DNA from: Geminicoccaceae bacterium
Lineage (GTDB): Bacteria > Pseudomonadota > Alphaproteobacteria > Geminicoccales > Geminicoccaceae
Reading direction: 5' to 3'
NCBI GenBank assembly: GCA_025999455.1
Contig: AP024683.1
Coordinates: forward strand, 503,501-567,500
Length of the DNA stretch: 64,000 bases
In this document: positions 27,434-35,618 of the stretch, in pieces
Position numbering within the stretch: the stretch's first letter is position 1
Layout of the letters: each line of letters begins with the position of its first letter
Notes under the pieces: generated by a model
Told to the model about the DNA's origin: nothing
Database searches by the model: none
The model's input: only the letters and a program-made list of their open reading frames with translations
Translations under genes and position numbers: made by a program

Positions 27434-28264
27434 GTGACCGCGCCCAGCCCCGCCCCCCGCGCCGCGCCGGCCGCCCTCGAGGTCAACAACATCGAGGTCG
27501 TCTACGACCACGTGGTGCTCGTGCTCAAAGGGGTGAGCCTCTCCGTCCCCGAGGGCTCGATCGTGGCCCTACTCGGCGCGAACGGTGCCGGGAAGACCAC
27601 GACGCTCAAGGCGATTTCGAACCTCCTGCACGCCGAACGCGGCGAGGTCACCAAAGGCTCGATCACCTTCTACGGGGAAGAGGTCCACAAGCTCTCGCCG
27701 AACGAGCTCGTCCGCCGCGGCTGTATCCAGGTCATGGAGGGCCGGCACTGCTTCGCCCACTTGACGGTCGAAGAGAATCTGTTGACCGGCGCCTTCACCC
27801 GCAAAGACGGGCGTGCTGCGATCCAGCGTGACCTCGAGATGGTCTATGGCTATTTCCCGCGGCTCAAGGAGCGGCGGAAGTCGCTCGCCGGCTACACCTC
27901 GGGTGGCGAGCAGCAGATGTGCGCGATCGGCCGGGCGCTCATGGCGAGGCCACGCCTCATCCTCCTCGACGAGCCGTCGATGGGTCTCGCCCCACAGCTC
28001 GTCGAAGAGATCTTCGAGATCGTCGAGCGCCTCAACAAGGAAGAGCGGGTCACCTTCTTGGTGGCCGAGCAGAATACCAACATGGCGCTCCGGCACGCCA
28101 GCTACGGCTACATTCTCGAAAACGGCCGAGTCGTTCTGGACGGCGAGGCCGCGAGTTTGCGTGACAACGAGGACGTCAAGGAGTTCTACCTCGGCTTGAG
28201 CGGCAGCGGCCGCAAGAGCTTCCGCGACATCAAGAGCTACAAGCGGCGCAAGCGGTGGCTCTGA
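27434..28264 (+). CDS. livF: Branched-chain amino acid-type ABC transporter ATPase, LivF family
   Basis: This is a 276-residue ATPase with Walker A GANGAGKTT, signature YTSGGEQQMCAIGRAL and Walker B LILLDEPSMGLAP. LVAEQNTNMALRHASYGYILENGRVVLDG is the LivF D-loop/H-loop region. The C-terminal tail (SFRDIKSYKRRKRWL) is unusually basic and longer than in typical LivF; this extension is common in CoA-ligase-linked copies as far as I recall. It starts with GTG after a purine-rich GGAAAG. It follows the binding-protein gene after a strong hairpin. Confidence 0.94.
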   Translation: MTAPSPAPRAAPAALEVNNIEVVYDHVVLVLKGVSLSVPEGSIVALLGANGAGKTTTLKAISNLLHAERGEVTKGSITFYGEEVHKLSPNELVRRGCIQVMEGRHCFAHLTVEENLLTGAFTRKDGRAAIQRDLEMVYGYFPRLKERRKSLAGYTSGGEQQMCAIGRALMARPRLILLDEPSMGLAPQLVEEIFEIVERLNKEERVTFLVAEQNTNMALRHASYGYILENGRVVLDGEAASLRDNEDVKEFYLGLSGSGRKSFRDIKSYKRRKRWL

Positions 28265-28390
28265 CGACGCTCGGCGCGGGCCGGCGAGGCGGCGTGCCGC
28301 AACGCGGGCGGGCACCGTGACCGGTGACGGCACGGGCCGCGGATGACTATAAGGGCCTCGGACCGGCCGGACGGAGGCGAGAGGGCGCTC

Positions 28391-29641
28391 ATGCCGGAGA
28401 GTGGTGGCGTGTTCTTCGACCGCCAGGAGGTGCGCAAGCCCGCCGAACGTGAGCAGGCGATCTTCCACGCGCTCCCCGGCTTGATCCGACACGCCCTCGA
28501 CAACGCGCCAGCCTTCGCCGCGCATCTCGGCGACATCGACCCCGACTCGGTGGTCGACCGGGCGGCCCTCGCGAAGCTGCCGATCCTGCGCAAGGCCGAC
28601 CTCCCCGCCCGCCAGCAAGCCGCCCTGCCGTTCGGCGGGCTCAACGCCACTCCGCCCGGGCGCCTGGTTCGGATCTTCGCCTCGCCCGGGCCGATCTACG
28701 ATCCCGAAGGCGCCCGGCTGGATTATTGGCGGTTCGCGCGCGCGCTCTTCGCCGCCGGGTTCCGAACCGGCGACCTCATCCACAACACCTTCTCCTACCA
28801 CCTGACCCCAGCCGGCTCGATGATCGAGGGCGGCGCGCGGGCGTTGGGCTGTCCCGTGGTCCCCGGTGGAACCGGTCAGACCGAGCTGCAGGTCCGCGTG
28901 ATCCACGATCTCCGTCCGACCGGCTACACCGGTACGCCCTCGTTCCTCCTCACCCTGCTCGAAAAGGCGCGCGAGCTCGGCCTCTCCACGGCCTCGCTCA
29001 AGAAAGCGCTGGTCTCGGGTGAGGCGTTCCCGGCGTCGCTCCGCGACCGCCTCGAGACCGAGTTCGGGATCGCCGCTTACCAATGCTACGCCACGGCGGA
29101 CATCGGGCTCATCGCCTACGAGACGAGCGCGCGCGAGGGGCTCGTCGTCGACGAGGCGGTGATCGTCGAGATCGTGAAGCCGGGCACCGGGGAGCCCGTG
29201 CCCGACGGCGAGCCGGGCGAGGTCGTCGTGACCGTCTTCAACCCGGACTATCCCCTCATCCGGTTCGCCACCGGCGACATTTCGGCCGTCCTGCCCGGCG
29301 AGAGCCCGTGCGGACGCACGAACATGCGCCTCAAGGGCTGGCTCGGCCGCGCCGACCAGGCGACCAAGATCCGCGGGCAGTTCGTGCACCCGCACCAGCT
29401 CGTCGAAGCGTTGCGCCGCTTCGACGGCGTGAGCCGGTTCCGCCTCGAGGTCGATCGCGAGGGCGAGCGCGACCGCATGATCCTGCGCTGTGAGGTGCCC
29501 GGCGCACCTTCCGGGCTCGAGCAGGCGCTCGCCGAGGCGATCCGTGCGGCGACCGGGTTGCGGGCCGAGATCGAGCTCGTGGCACCCGGAACGCTGCCGA
29601 ACGACGGCAAGCTGATCGACGACCGTCGGGCCCGCGGCTGA
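28391..29641 (+). CDS. Phenylacetate-CoA ligase-like adenylate-forming enzyme
   Basis: The 416-residue protein has the PaaK-type fold: YTGTPSFLLTLLEKARELG, ALVSGEAFP, CYATADIGLIAYE, then YPLIRFATGDIS and WLGRADQATKIRGQFVHP. The normal Ser/Thr/Gly-rich phosphate loop is replaced by FASPGPIYDPEG. It probably forms a CoA thioester of an acid taken up by the upstream transporter, and may work differently from the long-chain-type ligase at the start of the operon. The ATG at 28391 has a GAGAGGG-rich upstream; an ATG at 28343 is an alternative. The gene is followed six bases later by ccmA. Confidence 0.82.
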   Translation: MPESGGVFFDRQEVRKPAEREQAIFHALPGLIRHALDNAPAFAAHLGDIDPDSVVDRAALAKLPILRKADLPARQQAALPFGGLNATPPGRLVRIFASPGPIYDPEGARLDYWRFARALFAAGFRTGDLIHNTFSYHLTPAGSMIEGGARALGCPVVPGGTGQTELQVRVIHDLRPTGYTGTPSFLLTLLEKARELGLSTASLKKALVSGEAFPASLRDRLETEFGIAAYQCYATADIGLIAYETSAREGLVVDEAVIVEIVKPGTGEPVPDGEPGEVVVTVFNPDYPLIRFATGDISAVLPGESPCGRTNMRLKGWLGRADQATKIRGQFVHPHQLVEALRRFDGVSRFRLEVDREGERDRMILRCEVPGAPSGLEQALAEAIRAATGLRAEIELVAPGTLPNDGKLIDDRRARG

Positions 29642-29647
29642 GCGACC

Positions 29648-30265
29648 TTGCTCGCCGCCGAGGGGCTCGCCTGCCGGCGGGGTGGCCGGCTCGTCTTCGA
29701 GGCCGTGAGCTTCGCGCTCGGCCCGGGCGACGCGCTGCTCCTGCTCGGGCCCAACGGAAGCGGCAAGACGAGCCTTCTCCGCCTCCTCGCGGGCTTCGCC
29801 CGACCGGCCGCGGGGACCGTCCTTTGGGAAGGGCGGGACATCCGGGAAGCGCGCGCCGAACACGCCCAGCGGCTGCATCTCGTGGGTTTCGCCGACGGCT
29901 TGAAAGGACTGCTGGGCGTCGCCGAGACGCTTCTCTTGCAGACCGCCCTCTTCGGCACCGGACCGGAACGCGTCGCCGCCGCCCTCGAGACCTTCGGCCT
30001 GGCCGGCCGGGCGGAGGATCCGGTCCGCGCCCTCTCTTCCGGTCAACGGCGCCGCCTCGCCCTCGCCCGCCTCCTCGCGGTGCCGCGACCCCTGTGGCTC
30101 CTGGACGAGCCCGGCGTTGCGCTCGATCGTGCCAACCGGGCGCGGCTCGAGGCGGTCATCGAGGACCATCGGGCTCGGGGCGGGCTCGTCGTCGTCGCGA
30201 GCCACGGCGACGTGGCGATCCGCGACCCGCTCGTCCTCGAACTCGGTGACGGCGCAACGTGTTGA
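29648..30265 (+). CDS. ccmA: Heme exporter ATPase CcmA
   Basis: The 205-residue ABC ATPase belongs to the CcmABCD system, which releases heme-loaded CcmE during cytochrome c maturation. Walker A is GPNGSGKTS, the signature is LSSGQRRRLALARLL and Walker B is LWLLDEPGVALD. The size is right for CcmA. It starts with TTG, six bases after the ligase stop, so it may be read from the same transcript. Its end overlaps ccmB by seven bases. Confidence 0.93.
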   Translation: MLAAEGLACRRGGRLVFEAVSFALGPGDALLLLGPNGSGKTSLLRLLAGFARPAAGTVLWEGRDIREARAEHAQRLHLVGFADGLKGLLGVAETLLLQTALFGTGPERVAAALETFGLAGRAEDPVRALSSGQRRRLALARLLAVPRPLWLLDEPGVALDRANRARLEAVIEDHRARGGLVVVASHGDVAIRDPLVLELGDGATC

Positions 30266-30927
30266 GGGCGGCGTTCGCGCTCTTGCGCCGCGATCTCCTC
30301 CTCGCCCGACGGCGGGCCGGGGAGACGCTCCTCGTCGTCGCTTTTTTAGCGCTCGCCACGACGCTCTTCCCGCTCGGGGTGGGGGCCTCGCCGGATCTGC
30401 TCGCACGGATCGGCGCCGGCGTGATCTGGGTCCTGGCGCTGTTGGCGGTGCTGCTCGGCCTCGAGCGGCTCTTTCAACCCGACCTCGAGGACGGCTCGCT
30501 CGAGCAGCTCCTGCTCTCACCGGCACCGCTCGAAATCCTGGTCCTTGCCCGGTGCTTCGCGCACTGGCTCGCGACCGGGCTCCTCGTGACGCTCACCTCA
30601 CCGCTGCTCGGCCTCCTGTTGAGCCTGCCGAGCGAGGCGCTCGTCGCGTTGCCGATCGTGCTCGCGCTCGGCACGCCCACCTTGACCCTCGTCGGTGCGA
30701 TCGGAGCCGCCCTCCTGGTCGGCTCGGGCCGCGGCGCGATGCTCGCGGCGCTGCTCGTCCTACCGCTCGAGATCCCGGTTCTCATCTTCGGCCTCGGCGC
30801 GAGCGAAGCTCTCGCCGCCGGTCTCGAAGCGACCGGCGCTCTCCTCCTCTTGGGTGGCCTCTTGCTCGGAGCTCTGGCGCTCGCGCCCCTAGCGATCGCC
30901 GCGGCGCTGCGTCTGGCGCTCGAATGA
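30259..30927 (+). CDS. ccmB: Heme exporter permease CcmB
   Basis: The 222-residue integral membrane protein has six predicted helices. Typical CcmB features are the N-terminal RDLLLARRRAGETLLVVAFLALATTLFPLGVG, then GVIWVLALLAVLLGLERLFQPDLEDGSLEQL, and GAMLAALLVLPLEIPVLIFG. It acts with CcmA and CcmC at the inner membrane. The GTG at 30259 (or TTG at 30262) overlaps the ccmA stop, which implies coupling. In most alphaproteobacteria ccmC follows directly; here an antisense gene intervenes. Confidence 0.93.
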   Translation: MLRAAFALLRRDLLLARRRAGETLLVVAFLALATTLFPLGVGASPDLLARIGAGVIWVLALLAVLLGLERLFQPDLEDGSLEQLLLSPAPLEILVLARCFAHWLATGLLVTLTSPLLGLLLSLPSEALVALPIVLALGTPTLTLVGAIGAALLVGSGRGAMLAALLVLPLEIPVLIFGLGASEALAAGLEATGALLLLGGLLLGALALAPLAIAAALRLALE

Positions 30928-30946
30928 CGCGCCGACGCTGCCCGTC

Positions 30947-31444
30947 TCAGCCGAACCCGGTGCAGCGATAGAGATGGTAGCGACCCGGCTCGACCCCGTC
31001 CGGTAGCGGCAAGGGCTCCGTCCAGCGGGCCTCGAGCGGCTGGTCGCTCACGATCACCGCACCCGGGGCCACGATCGCTGGCAAATAGCGGGCGAGCTTC
31101 CTGGCGTTGCGCGCCGTGACCTCCGGGTCGCCGCAGCCGATGTCGGCGTGGACCAGAACCGCCCGGCGGAGCATCCGGCCGAGGGCGGTGGGCAGGGTGC
31201 GGGCGATGTCGCCGACGAACAGAAACTCGTCGGGCGGCCGACAGGCCGGGTGCGGGTCGACGCGCCGCTCGAAGACGTAGATCGGCCGATCCGGCAACAG
31301 GCAGCGCAGATGGTCGTAGGTTCGGCCGTTGCCGAGGCCGATCTCGACCACGGGTCCGGGCAGATCCGCGATCAATCGGGCGGCGTGGTCGAGACAGGCG
31401 CGCTGCGCCTGCAAGCGGCGAATGAAGCTATCGAGGCGGCTCAT
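30947..31444 (-). CDS. Class I SAM-dependent methyltransferase-like protein
   Basis: This 165-residue protein starts MSRLDSFIRRLQAQRACLDHAARLI and carries a SAM motif I as VVEIGLGNGRTYDHLR. An acidic ribose-binding position (IYVFERRVDPHP), VHADIGCGD and a terminal strand (ALVSDQPLE-like VIVSDQPLEARW) follow. The fold is short for a methyltransferase and lacks an obvious substrate domain. It lies antisense between ccmB and ccmC, ending 20 bases from the ccmB stop. Substrate unknown; a link to cytochrome maturation is not supported by anything but position. Confidence 0.7.
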   Translation of the reverse strand: MSRLDSFIRRLQAQRACLDHAARLIADLPGPVVEIGLGNGRTYDHLRCLLPDRPIYVFERRVDPHPACRPPDEFLFVGDIARTLPTALGRMLRRAVLVHADIGCGDPEVTARNARKLARYLPAIVAPGAVIVSDQPLEARWTEPLPLPDGVEPGRYHLYRCTGFG

Positions 31445-31553
31445 GGGTCGGCTCGGGACCGCGGCACCGCGGCTGGTCGCCAGCCGCCCCGGGCGTCTAC
31501 CAAGGCGCCGGTCCCGATGCTACCTCCGCTCCGTCTCGTTCGAAGGTGCGACG

Positions 31554-32267
31554 ATGCACGGCTACGCCACCCCTCTCCGGTTCGGTCGGATCCTCGATGC
31601 CATCTACCCTTGGGCGCTCGCGGGCGTCCTCGTCCTGGCGCCGGTCGGCCTCTGGATGGCGCTCGTGGTGGCACCGCCGGACTATCAACAGGGTGATGCC
31701 GCGCGGATCATGTACGTGCACGTCCCCTCGGCCTGGATGGCGCTCTTCGTCTACCTCGTGATGGCCTCGGGCAGCGCCGCGGCGCTGATCTGGCGCCATC
31801 CGATGGCCGAGATCACGGCGCGCGCCGCAGCCCCGCTCGGTGCCGCCTTCACCGCGCTCGCCCTCCTCACCGGGTCGATCTGGGGCAAGCCCATGTGGGG
31901 CACCTGGTGGGTCTGGGACGCGCGGCTGACCTCGATGCTGATCCTGTTCTTCCTCTATCTGGGCTACCTCGCGTTGCACGAAGCCTTCGACGATCCCGAG
32001 CGCGGGGCGCGCGCGGCCGCCATCTTGGCGCTCGTCGGTGTGGTCAACTTGCCGATCATCAAGTTTTCGGTCGATTGGTGGAACACCTTGCACCAGCCGG
32101 CGAGCATCTTGCGAATCGGTGGGCCGACCATCCATCCGAGCATGCTCTGGCCGCTTCTGACCATGGCCCTCGTCTTCAAGCTCTATTTCATCTGCGTGCT
32201 CGTTCTGCGGATCCGGCTCCTGTTGGCGGAGCGCCGCTTGGCGAGCCTCGGAGTCGAGCGCGGCTGA
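31554..32267 (+). CDS. ccmC: Heme exporter/chaperone-loading protein CcmC
   Basis: The 237-residue protein has six membrane helices. It carries the tryptophan-rich WWD domain as [16 protein letters not shown], with flanking conserved histidines in YVHVPSAWM and [10 protein letters not shown]. CcmC presents heme to CcmE on the periplasmic side. The ATG at 31554 has GAAGG upstream. It is separated from ccmB by the antisense methyltransferase gene. No ccmD-sized gene follows; meaB begins 16 bases later. Confidence 0.95.
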   Translation: MHGYATPLRFGRILDAIYPWALAGVLVLAPVGLWMALVVAPPDYQQGDAARIMYVHVPSAWMALFVYLVMASGSAAALIWRHPMAEITARAAAPLGAAFTALALLTGSIWGKPMWGTWWVWDARLTSMLILFFLYLGYLALHEAFDDPERGARAAAILALVGVVNLPIIKFSVDWWNTLHQPASILRIGGPTIHPSMLWPLLTMALVFKLYFICVLVLRIRLLLAERRLASLGVERG

Positions 32268-32283
32268 GGCGCCGCTGCGGTCG

Positions 32284-33360
32284 GTGAGCGAGGCGGACGA
32301 AGCACGCGTGACGGCGGGTCGCCGGTCGTTCTCCGACCCTGGCGAATTGGCGAGACTGCTCCGTGCTGGCAACCGGGCAGCCCTCGCCCGCGCCATCACG
32401 CTCGTCGAGAGCCGCCGGGCGGAAGACGAAGCTTTGGCCGAAGCCCTCCTCGACGAGCTCCTCCCCTTCACCGGAGGCGCCCAGCGCGTCGGCATCACCG
32501 GGGTTCCGGGGGTCGGTAAGAGTACCTTCATCGACACGCTCGGCTGCTTCCTGGTGAGCCGCGGTCATCGTCTCGCCGTGCTCGCCGTCGACCCGTCGAG
32601 CACGCGCACCGGCGGGTCGATCCTGGCCGACAAAACCCGCATGGCGCGTCTGTCGCTCGAACCTGCCGCCTTCATCCGCCCATCGCCTTCTTCGGGCACG
32701 CTCGGCGGCGTGGCGCGGATGACCCGCGAGACCATGCTCCTCTGCGAGGCGGCGGGCTTCGACGTCGTCATCGTCGAGACGGTGGGCGTGGGCCAATCGG
32801 AAACCATGGTCGCCGACATGGTCGACATGTTCGTGGCCTTGATGCTGCCGGGCGCCGGCGACGAACTCCAAGGGATCAAGAAGGGCTTGATCGAGCTCGC
32901 CGATCTCGTCGTGATCAACAAGGCCGACGGCGCGATGAAGACGGCAGCCGCCCAAGCTGCCCGTCATTACGCCGAGGCTCTTCGGATCATCGAGCCCACC
33001 ACACCCACCTGGCGCCCGCCGGTTTTGACGGCGAGCGCGCTCACGGGCGAGGGGATCGAGCAGGTCTGGGCCGAGATCGAACGCCATCGCGCGCTCCTGG
33101 AGGCGACCGGCGAGCGCGCCGCGCGGCGACGCACCCAGCAGCTCCGCTGGTTCGAACAGCTCCTCGAGGACCGGCTCCGAGACGTGCTCCGTCGGGACCG
33201 GCGCGTCGCGGACCTCCTCCCGGCGATGGAGGCCGCCGTCGCGGAGGGTCGGATCGTGGCACCTGCTGCGGTCCGGCGAGTGCTGGCGGCGGCTGGCTTC
33301 GAGCGATCGGAGATGTGCCCGGAGGTACGCCGGCACGGCCAACGCTCGCCTTCCGCGTAG
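32284..33360 (+). CDS. meaB: Methylmalonyl-CoA mutase-associated GTPase MeaB
   Basis: The 358-residue G3E GTPase protects and reloads B12-dependent methylmalonyl-CoA mutase. Walker A is [41 protein letters not shown] and the guanine motif NKAD are all present. The C-terminal helical dimerisation region is normal. The GTG at 32284 is used here; a GTG at 32308 is possible. It sits 16 bases after ccmC, and no mutase gene is in the window. Confidence 0.93.
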   Translation: MSEADEARVTAGRRSFSDPGELARLLRAGNRAALARAITLVESRRAEDEALAEALLDELLPFTGGAQRVGITGVPGVGKSTFIDTLGCFLVSRGHRLAVLAVDPSSTRTGGSILADKTRMARLSLEPAAFIRPSPSSGTLGGVARMTRETMLLCEAAGFDVVIVETVGVGQSETMVADMVDMFVALMLPGAGDELQGIKKGLIELADLVVINKADGAMKTAAAQAARHYAEALRIIEPTTPTWRPPVLTASALTGEGIEQVWAEIERHRALLEATGERAARRRTQQLRWFEQLLEDRLRDVLRRDRRVADLLPAMEAAVAEGRIVAPAAVRRVLAAAGFERSEMCPEVRRHGQRSPSA

Positions 33361-33430
33361 ACAAGCGGCGCCAGGCGCGGAATTTTTCGTTAAGCACGTC
33401 GAAACCTCACGCCTCGCCTCGGGTCGCAGG

Positions 33431-33733
33431 ATGGATCGGTTACGGAGCTTCTACGCGAGCCTGCGCGCGCTCCTCGCGCTCGGGATGGCGCACGGCGCGA
33501 GTGCGCCCGCTGCGGCGCAAGCTCCCGATCCGGACCGCCAGGCGTTCGAACGGGCGATGCGGGAAGGCACGCCCGAAGCGTTCCAATCCTATCTCGACGC
33601 GTTTCCGCTCGGTCGCTACGCCACCGACGCCTTCCGCGAGCTGGTGGCGCGCTCGCTGGGGAGCCGGACCCTCCTGGAGCCGGCGGCAGGCCCGGTCGAT
33701 GTCGATCCCGCGCGGCCGCGCGATCTGTACTGA
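33431..33733 (+). CDS. Small secreted protein with one caspase-associated-type repeat
   Basis: The 100-residue protein has a signal peptide (residues 1-31, ending AAAQA). One helical repeat follows at about 38-69, with the pattern AFERAM, then FQSYLDAFPLGRYATDAFR. This YLxxFPxGxYA pattern recurs in proteins with caspase-like, SEL1 or cyclase domains, where several copies are usual. The rest is proline-rich. It is ten bases upstream of a lipoprotein gene and probably co-transcribed. Function unknown. Confidence 0.6.
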   Translation: MDRLRSFYASLRALLALGMAHGASAPAAAQAPDPDRQAFERAMREGTPEAFQSYLDAFPLGRYATDAFRELVARSLGSRTLLEPAAGPVDVDPARPRDLY

Positions 33734-33743
33734 GAAGGGGTGC

Positions 33744-34478
33744 GTGCCCGACACAAAGGCGCGCGGCCGGTGGATCCGGCTCGGGCCGCTCACGACGCTC
33801 CTCCTCGCGTTGACCACCGGCTGCACGCCACCTCCTTCGGCACCTGCACCGCCGCCGCGGCTTCCCGTCGAGCGAAATTATCGGCCTCCCGAAGGGCCAC
33901 CACCGGCGCCACCGAGCCTCTCGGTCGAGGAACGGCCCGAGCGCGCGATCGAGCTCCTCGCCGAAGCGCTCGCCGCGTCGGGCCCGAAGCTCGGGCGCGG
34001 CACGCGTGAGACCGGCGAGGCGTGGCTGGTGCTCACGAGCAGCGGCGATCCCGAACCGTTCCTCGACTGCGGCACCTTCGAGGCGATCGCCGAAGACGGT
34101 CGGGTCGAACGCGTCCCCGCGGCCCGATTGTCGATGCGTTTGCCGATCCCGCTCGCGGAGCGTCGCGAAGTGTTCCTCCGCCAGCTCCGTCTCGACGGCC
34201 GTCTCGCCGTGTCGGCCCGGCCGGAAGACGGACGCAGCCGGATCGACGTGGTCGCGAGTTACGTGCTGACCCGCACGGTGGACCGGGTGGCCCTGGACGG
34301 CCGGATCCTGGAGAGCCAGCGAGAAACGGTCGCCTTCGAAACCGGCCGAGCGGGCCGGTTCGATCAGGGGCTGATCTGTCGACCGACCGGCCGGCTCGAG
34401 GAAGCGGTGATCGAGGCGGCTCGGAAGCTTCTCACCCCGGTCGGCGCATCGGCCGGCGACGAGCGAGAAGGCGCGTGA
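33744..34478 (+). CDS. Predicted lipoprotein of unknown function
   Basis: The 244-residue protein has a basic N-terminus, then LGPLTTLLLALTTGC, a lipobox with the lipidated Cys near residue 27. A proline-rich linker follows (about 28-60). A beta-rich domain with EAWLVLTSSGDPEPFLDCGTFE and a later SYVLTRTVDRVALDGRIL comes next; I recognise no family. The GTG at 33744 has AGAAGGGG just upstream. It is paired with the small secreted protein. Its last 47 bases overlap the end of the convergent glycosyltransferase gene. Confidence 0.65.
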   Translation: MPDTKARGRWIRLGPLTTLLLALTTGCTPPPSAPAPPPRLPVERNYRPPEGPPPAPPSLSVEERPERAIELLAEALAASGPKLGRGTRETGEAWLVLTSSGDPEPFLDCGTFEAIAEDGRVERVPAARLSMRLPIPLAERREVFLRQLRLDGRLAVSARPEDGRSRIDVVASYVLTRTVDRVALDGRILESQRETVAFETGRAGRFDQGLICRPTGRLEEAVIEAARKLLTPVGASAGDEREGA

Positions 34479-35532
34479 GCACGCCGTTCATGAGGTTGCC
34501 GACGATGCGCCAGTCGAAGAGCTCGGCGCGCGCCGCCGCTCGCTTCTGGAGCTCCCCGATCCGTTCCGCGCCGAGGGCGAGGAAACGCTCGATCGTGCGG
34601 TCGAGGCCAGCTTCCGCTCCGGGCGGCCAAAGGAGGCCTTCGACCTCGTCGCGAACGAGATCGACGAGGCCGATGAGGGCCGGACCCAGAACCGGACGGC
34701 CGAGCGACAGCGCGAGCATGGCGGCACCGGAGGTGAGCACCGCTCGATAGGGTGCGACGAGGGCATCGGCGGCGTGGAACAGGAGCGGCACGCGTTCGTC
34801 GGGAACTGGACCGGGCTCGACCAGGATCCGAGCACGGACGCGCTCCGGCAGCGAACCGAGCAGGGGATCGAAGGGCACGATCTGGCGGCCCGCGAGGATC
34901 AACCAGAGCTCCGGTCGGTCGAGGCGCGCCACGGCTTCGAGCAGTTCGGCACCGCCTTTGTAGGCATCGAGACGGCCGAAGAGGAGAAGGACACGAGCCG
35001 TCTCCGGCAAACCCAGAGCGGCGCGGCTTTCCGCCTGCGGCCGCCCGATCGGATGGAAGCGCGGTCGGTAGTTGCCGTGCGGCACGACCACGATCCGCTC
35101 CGGGCGGACCCCGAGCTCGGCGCGTGCCCAACCGGCGGCCTCGTAGGAATGGACGTGGACGAGGTCGGCGAGCTCCAGGAGGGCCGCGCGGAGCTCCGCT
35201 TGCACGGCCGGGAAGCGGTCGTCGTGCGGCGCCGCGTTGTGGATGGTCCACAGAAACGACCCGCCGGCTTCGAGGAAGCGTTCCAGGTCGGCCACGAAGC
35301 GTTCGGCGACCGCCCGCGCGGTCGGCTCGTCCGGTTCGTTCCGGTAGATCCCGTCCTCCCAGTGGAGGTGGAAGATCATCCCGTCCTCGGGGGCCTGACG
35401 GGCGCGGATCTCGAGAGCTTCTGCGATCGTGCCGGCGCGCGGGTGGAGTTCCGCGGCGCTGTGCTCGTAGAGGAAGGTCTGATAGGGGTTGGCGGCGCGG
35501 TAATCCGGAAAGAAGACGAGCTGATGCGGCAT
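34432..35532 (-). CDS. Glycosyltransferase, GT4-like family
   Basis: The 366-residue protein has a GT-B fold. Early segments are LVFFPDYRAANPYQTFLYEHS and FLWTIHNAAPHDDRF. The donor-binding half has VPHGNYRPRF, RVLLLFGRLDAYKGGAELLEAVARL, and APYRAVLTSGAAMLALSLGRPVLGP in place of the usual EPFGLxxxEAMA. It probably transfers a sugar in cell-surface polysaccharide or glycoprotein synthesis in the cytoplasm. It is divergent from the two-domain glycosyltransferase gene 86 bases away, so the two may share a control region. Confidence 0.85.
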   Translation of the reverse strand: MPHQLVFFPDYRAANPYQTFLYEHSAAELHPRAGTIAEALEIRARQAPEDGMIFHLHWEDGIYRNEPDEPTARAVAERFVADLERFLEAGGSFLWTIHNAAPHDDRFPAVQAELRAALLELADLVHVHSYEAAGWARAELGVRPERIVVVPHGNYRPRFHPIGRPQAESRAALGLPETARVLLLFGRLDAYKGGAELLEAVARLDRPELWLILAGRQIVPFDPLLGSLPERVRARILVEPGPVPDERVPLLFHAADALVAPYRAVLTSGAAMLALSLGRPVLGPALIGLVDLVRDEVEGLLWPPGAEAGLDRTIERFLALGAERIGELQKRAAARAELFDWRIVGNLMNGVLTRLLARRRPMRRPG

Positions 35533-35618
35533 CGGCGAACCCGGGCGGGCCGGCCGAGCGCCCGCAGCGCGGCTCCTAAGCTTCCGATGCGCCGGCTTCA
35601 AGCGCGGATTGTCGTAGC

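Noticed and set aside
33365-33387. Intrinsic terminator after meaB
   Set aside because: A T-run is present, but the preceding GCGC...GCGC stem is only four base pairs, too weak to call.
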